Part shown: in pieces, positions 63,959-64,000 of the stretch | Position numbering within the stretch: position 1 is the stretch's first letter | Layout of the letters: each line of letters opens with the position of its first letter | DNA from: Glandiceps talaboti | Taxonomy: Eukaryota; Hemichordata; Enteropneusta; Spengelidae | NCBI RefSeq assembly: GCF_964340395.1 | Contig: NC_135564.1 | Location: forward strand, 4,995,361-5,059,360 | Direction of reading: 5' to 3' | DNA: 64,000 nt | The notes under the pieces: model-generated | What the model was told of the DNA's origin: nothing | What the model saw: the letters and a program-made list of their open reading frames with translations, nothing else | The model's database searches: none | Translations under genes and position numbers: made by a program

Positions 63959-64000
63959 AGGAAGGCATACACGTACACAAATGCATTCACATGGTTGTCA

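Overview
Invertebrate-type nuclear DNA. Genes are split by GT-AG introns, the window is AT-rich, and it carries an extreme load of simple repeats, short inverted-repeat (MITE/foldback) elements and dead non-LTR retrotransposon ends. Protein content (a multi-C-type-lectin-domain receptor, membrane-anchored dienelactone-hydrolase-like proteins) points to an animal, most likely a marine invertebrate. I cannot name the phylum or species from sequence alone. No CRISPR, operon or virus-like locus is visible. Gene models were assembled by eye from reading frame, splice consensus and domain continuity.

Region 1 (1-4140) has no recognised gene: a 34-bp satellite, a tRNA-derived SINE-like element and one copy of a MITE. 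Region 2 (4141-26143, + strand) is one large gene. Eighteen coding exons join without a frame break into about 906 residues: signal peptide, five C-type lectin domains, a Thr/Ser/Pro stalk, one transmembrane helix and a 53-residue tail containing a mannose-receptor-like FDNALF motif. Only the second lectin domain has the full EPN...WND calcium/mannose signature. Two of its introns work only if the donor is GC rather than GT. Its introns hold two structured repeat blocks with internal tandem repeats, two MITE copies and many microsatellites.

Region 3 (26304-28140) is a retrotransposon fossil on the minus strand. The 22-codon 3' end of its ORF has been amplified about 18-fold as a 66-bp tandem array that stays in frame. 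It lies between the convergent 3' ends of the lectin gene and the first hydrolase gene.

Region 4 (28179-51174, with putative leader exons to about 53 kb) is a cluster of four dienelactone-hydrolase-like (DLH) genes: A (minus), B and B' (plus, tandem duplicates) and C (minus). All share one design: a splice acceptor 6-34 nt before the ATG, a short first coding exon encoding a cytoplasmic start plus signal anchor, one phase-1 intron, and a single large exon with the alpha/beta-hydrolase domain. A keeps the Cys-Asp-His triad. B and B' have Asp at the nucleophile and no His. C has Gly at the nucleophile and Asn for His. The family therefore looks like one enzyme plus three probable pseudoenzymes. 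B and B' sit in a tandem duplication of roughly 7.5 kb, and exon 2 is far more similar between them than exon 1 or the flanks, which suggests gene conversion.

Region 5 (about 53-64 kb) has no gene I can recognise: microsatellites, one clear MITE, small foldbacks, and a few open frames without recognisable similarity. No functional link between the lectin receptor and the hydrolase cluster is shown by the sequence; they are only neighbours.
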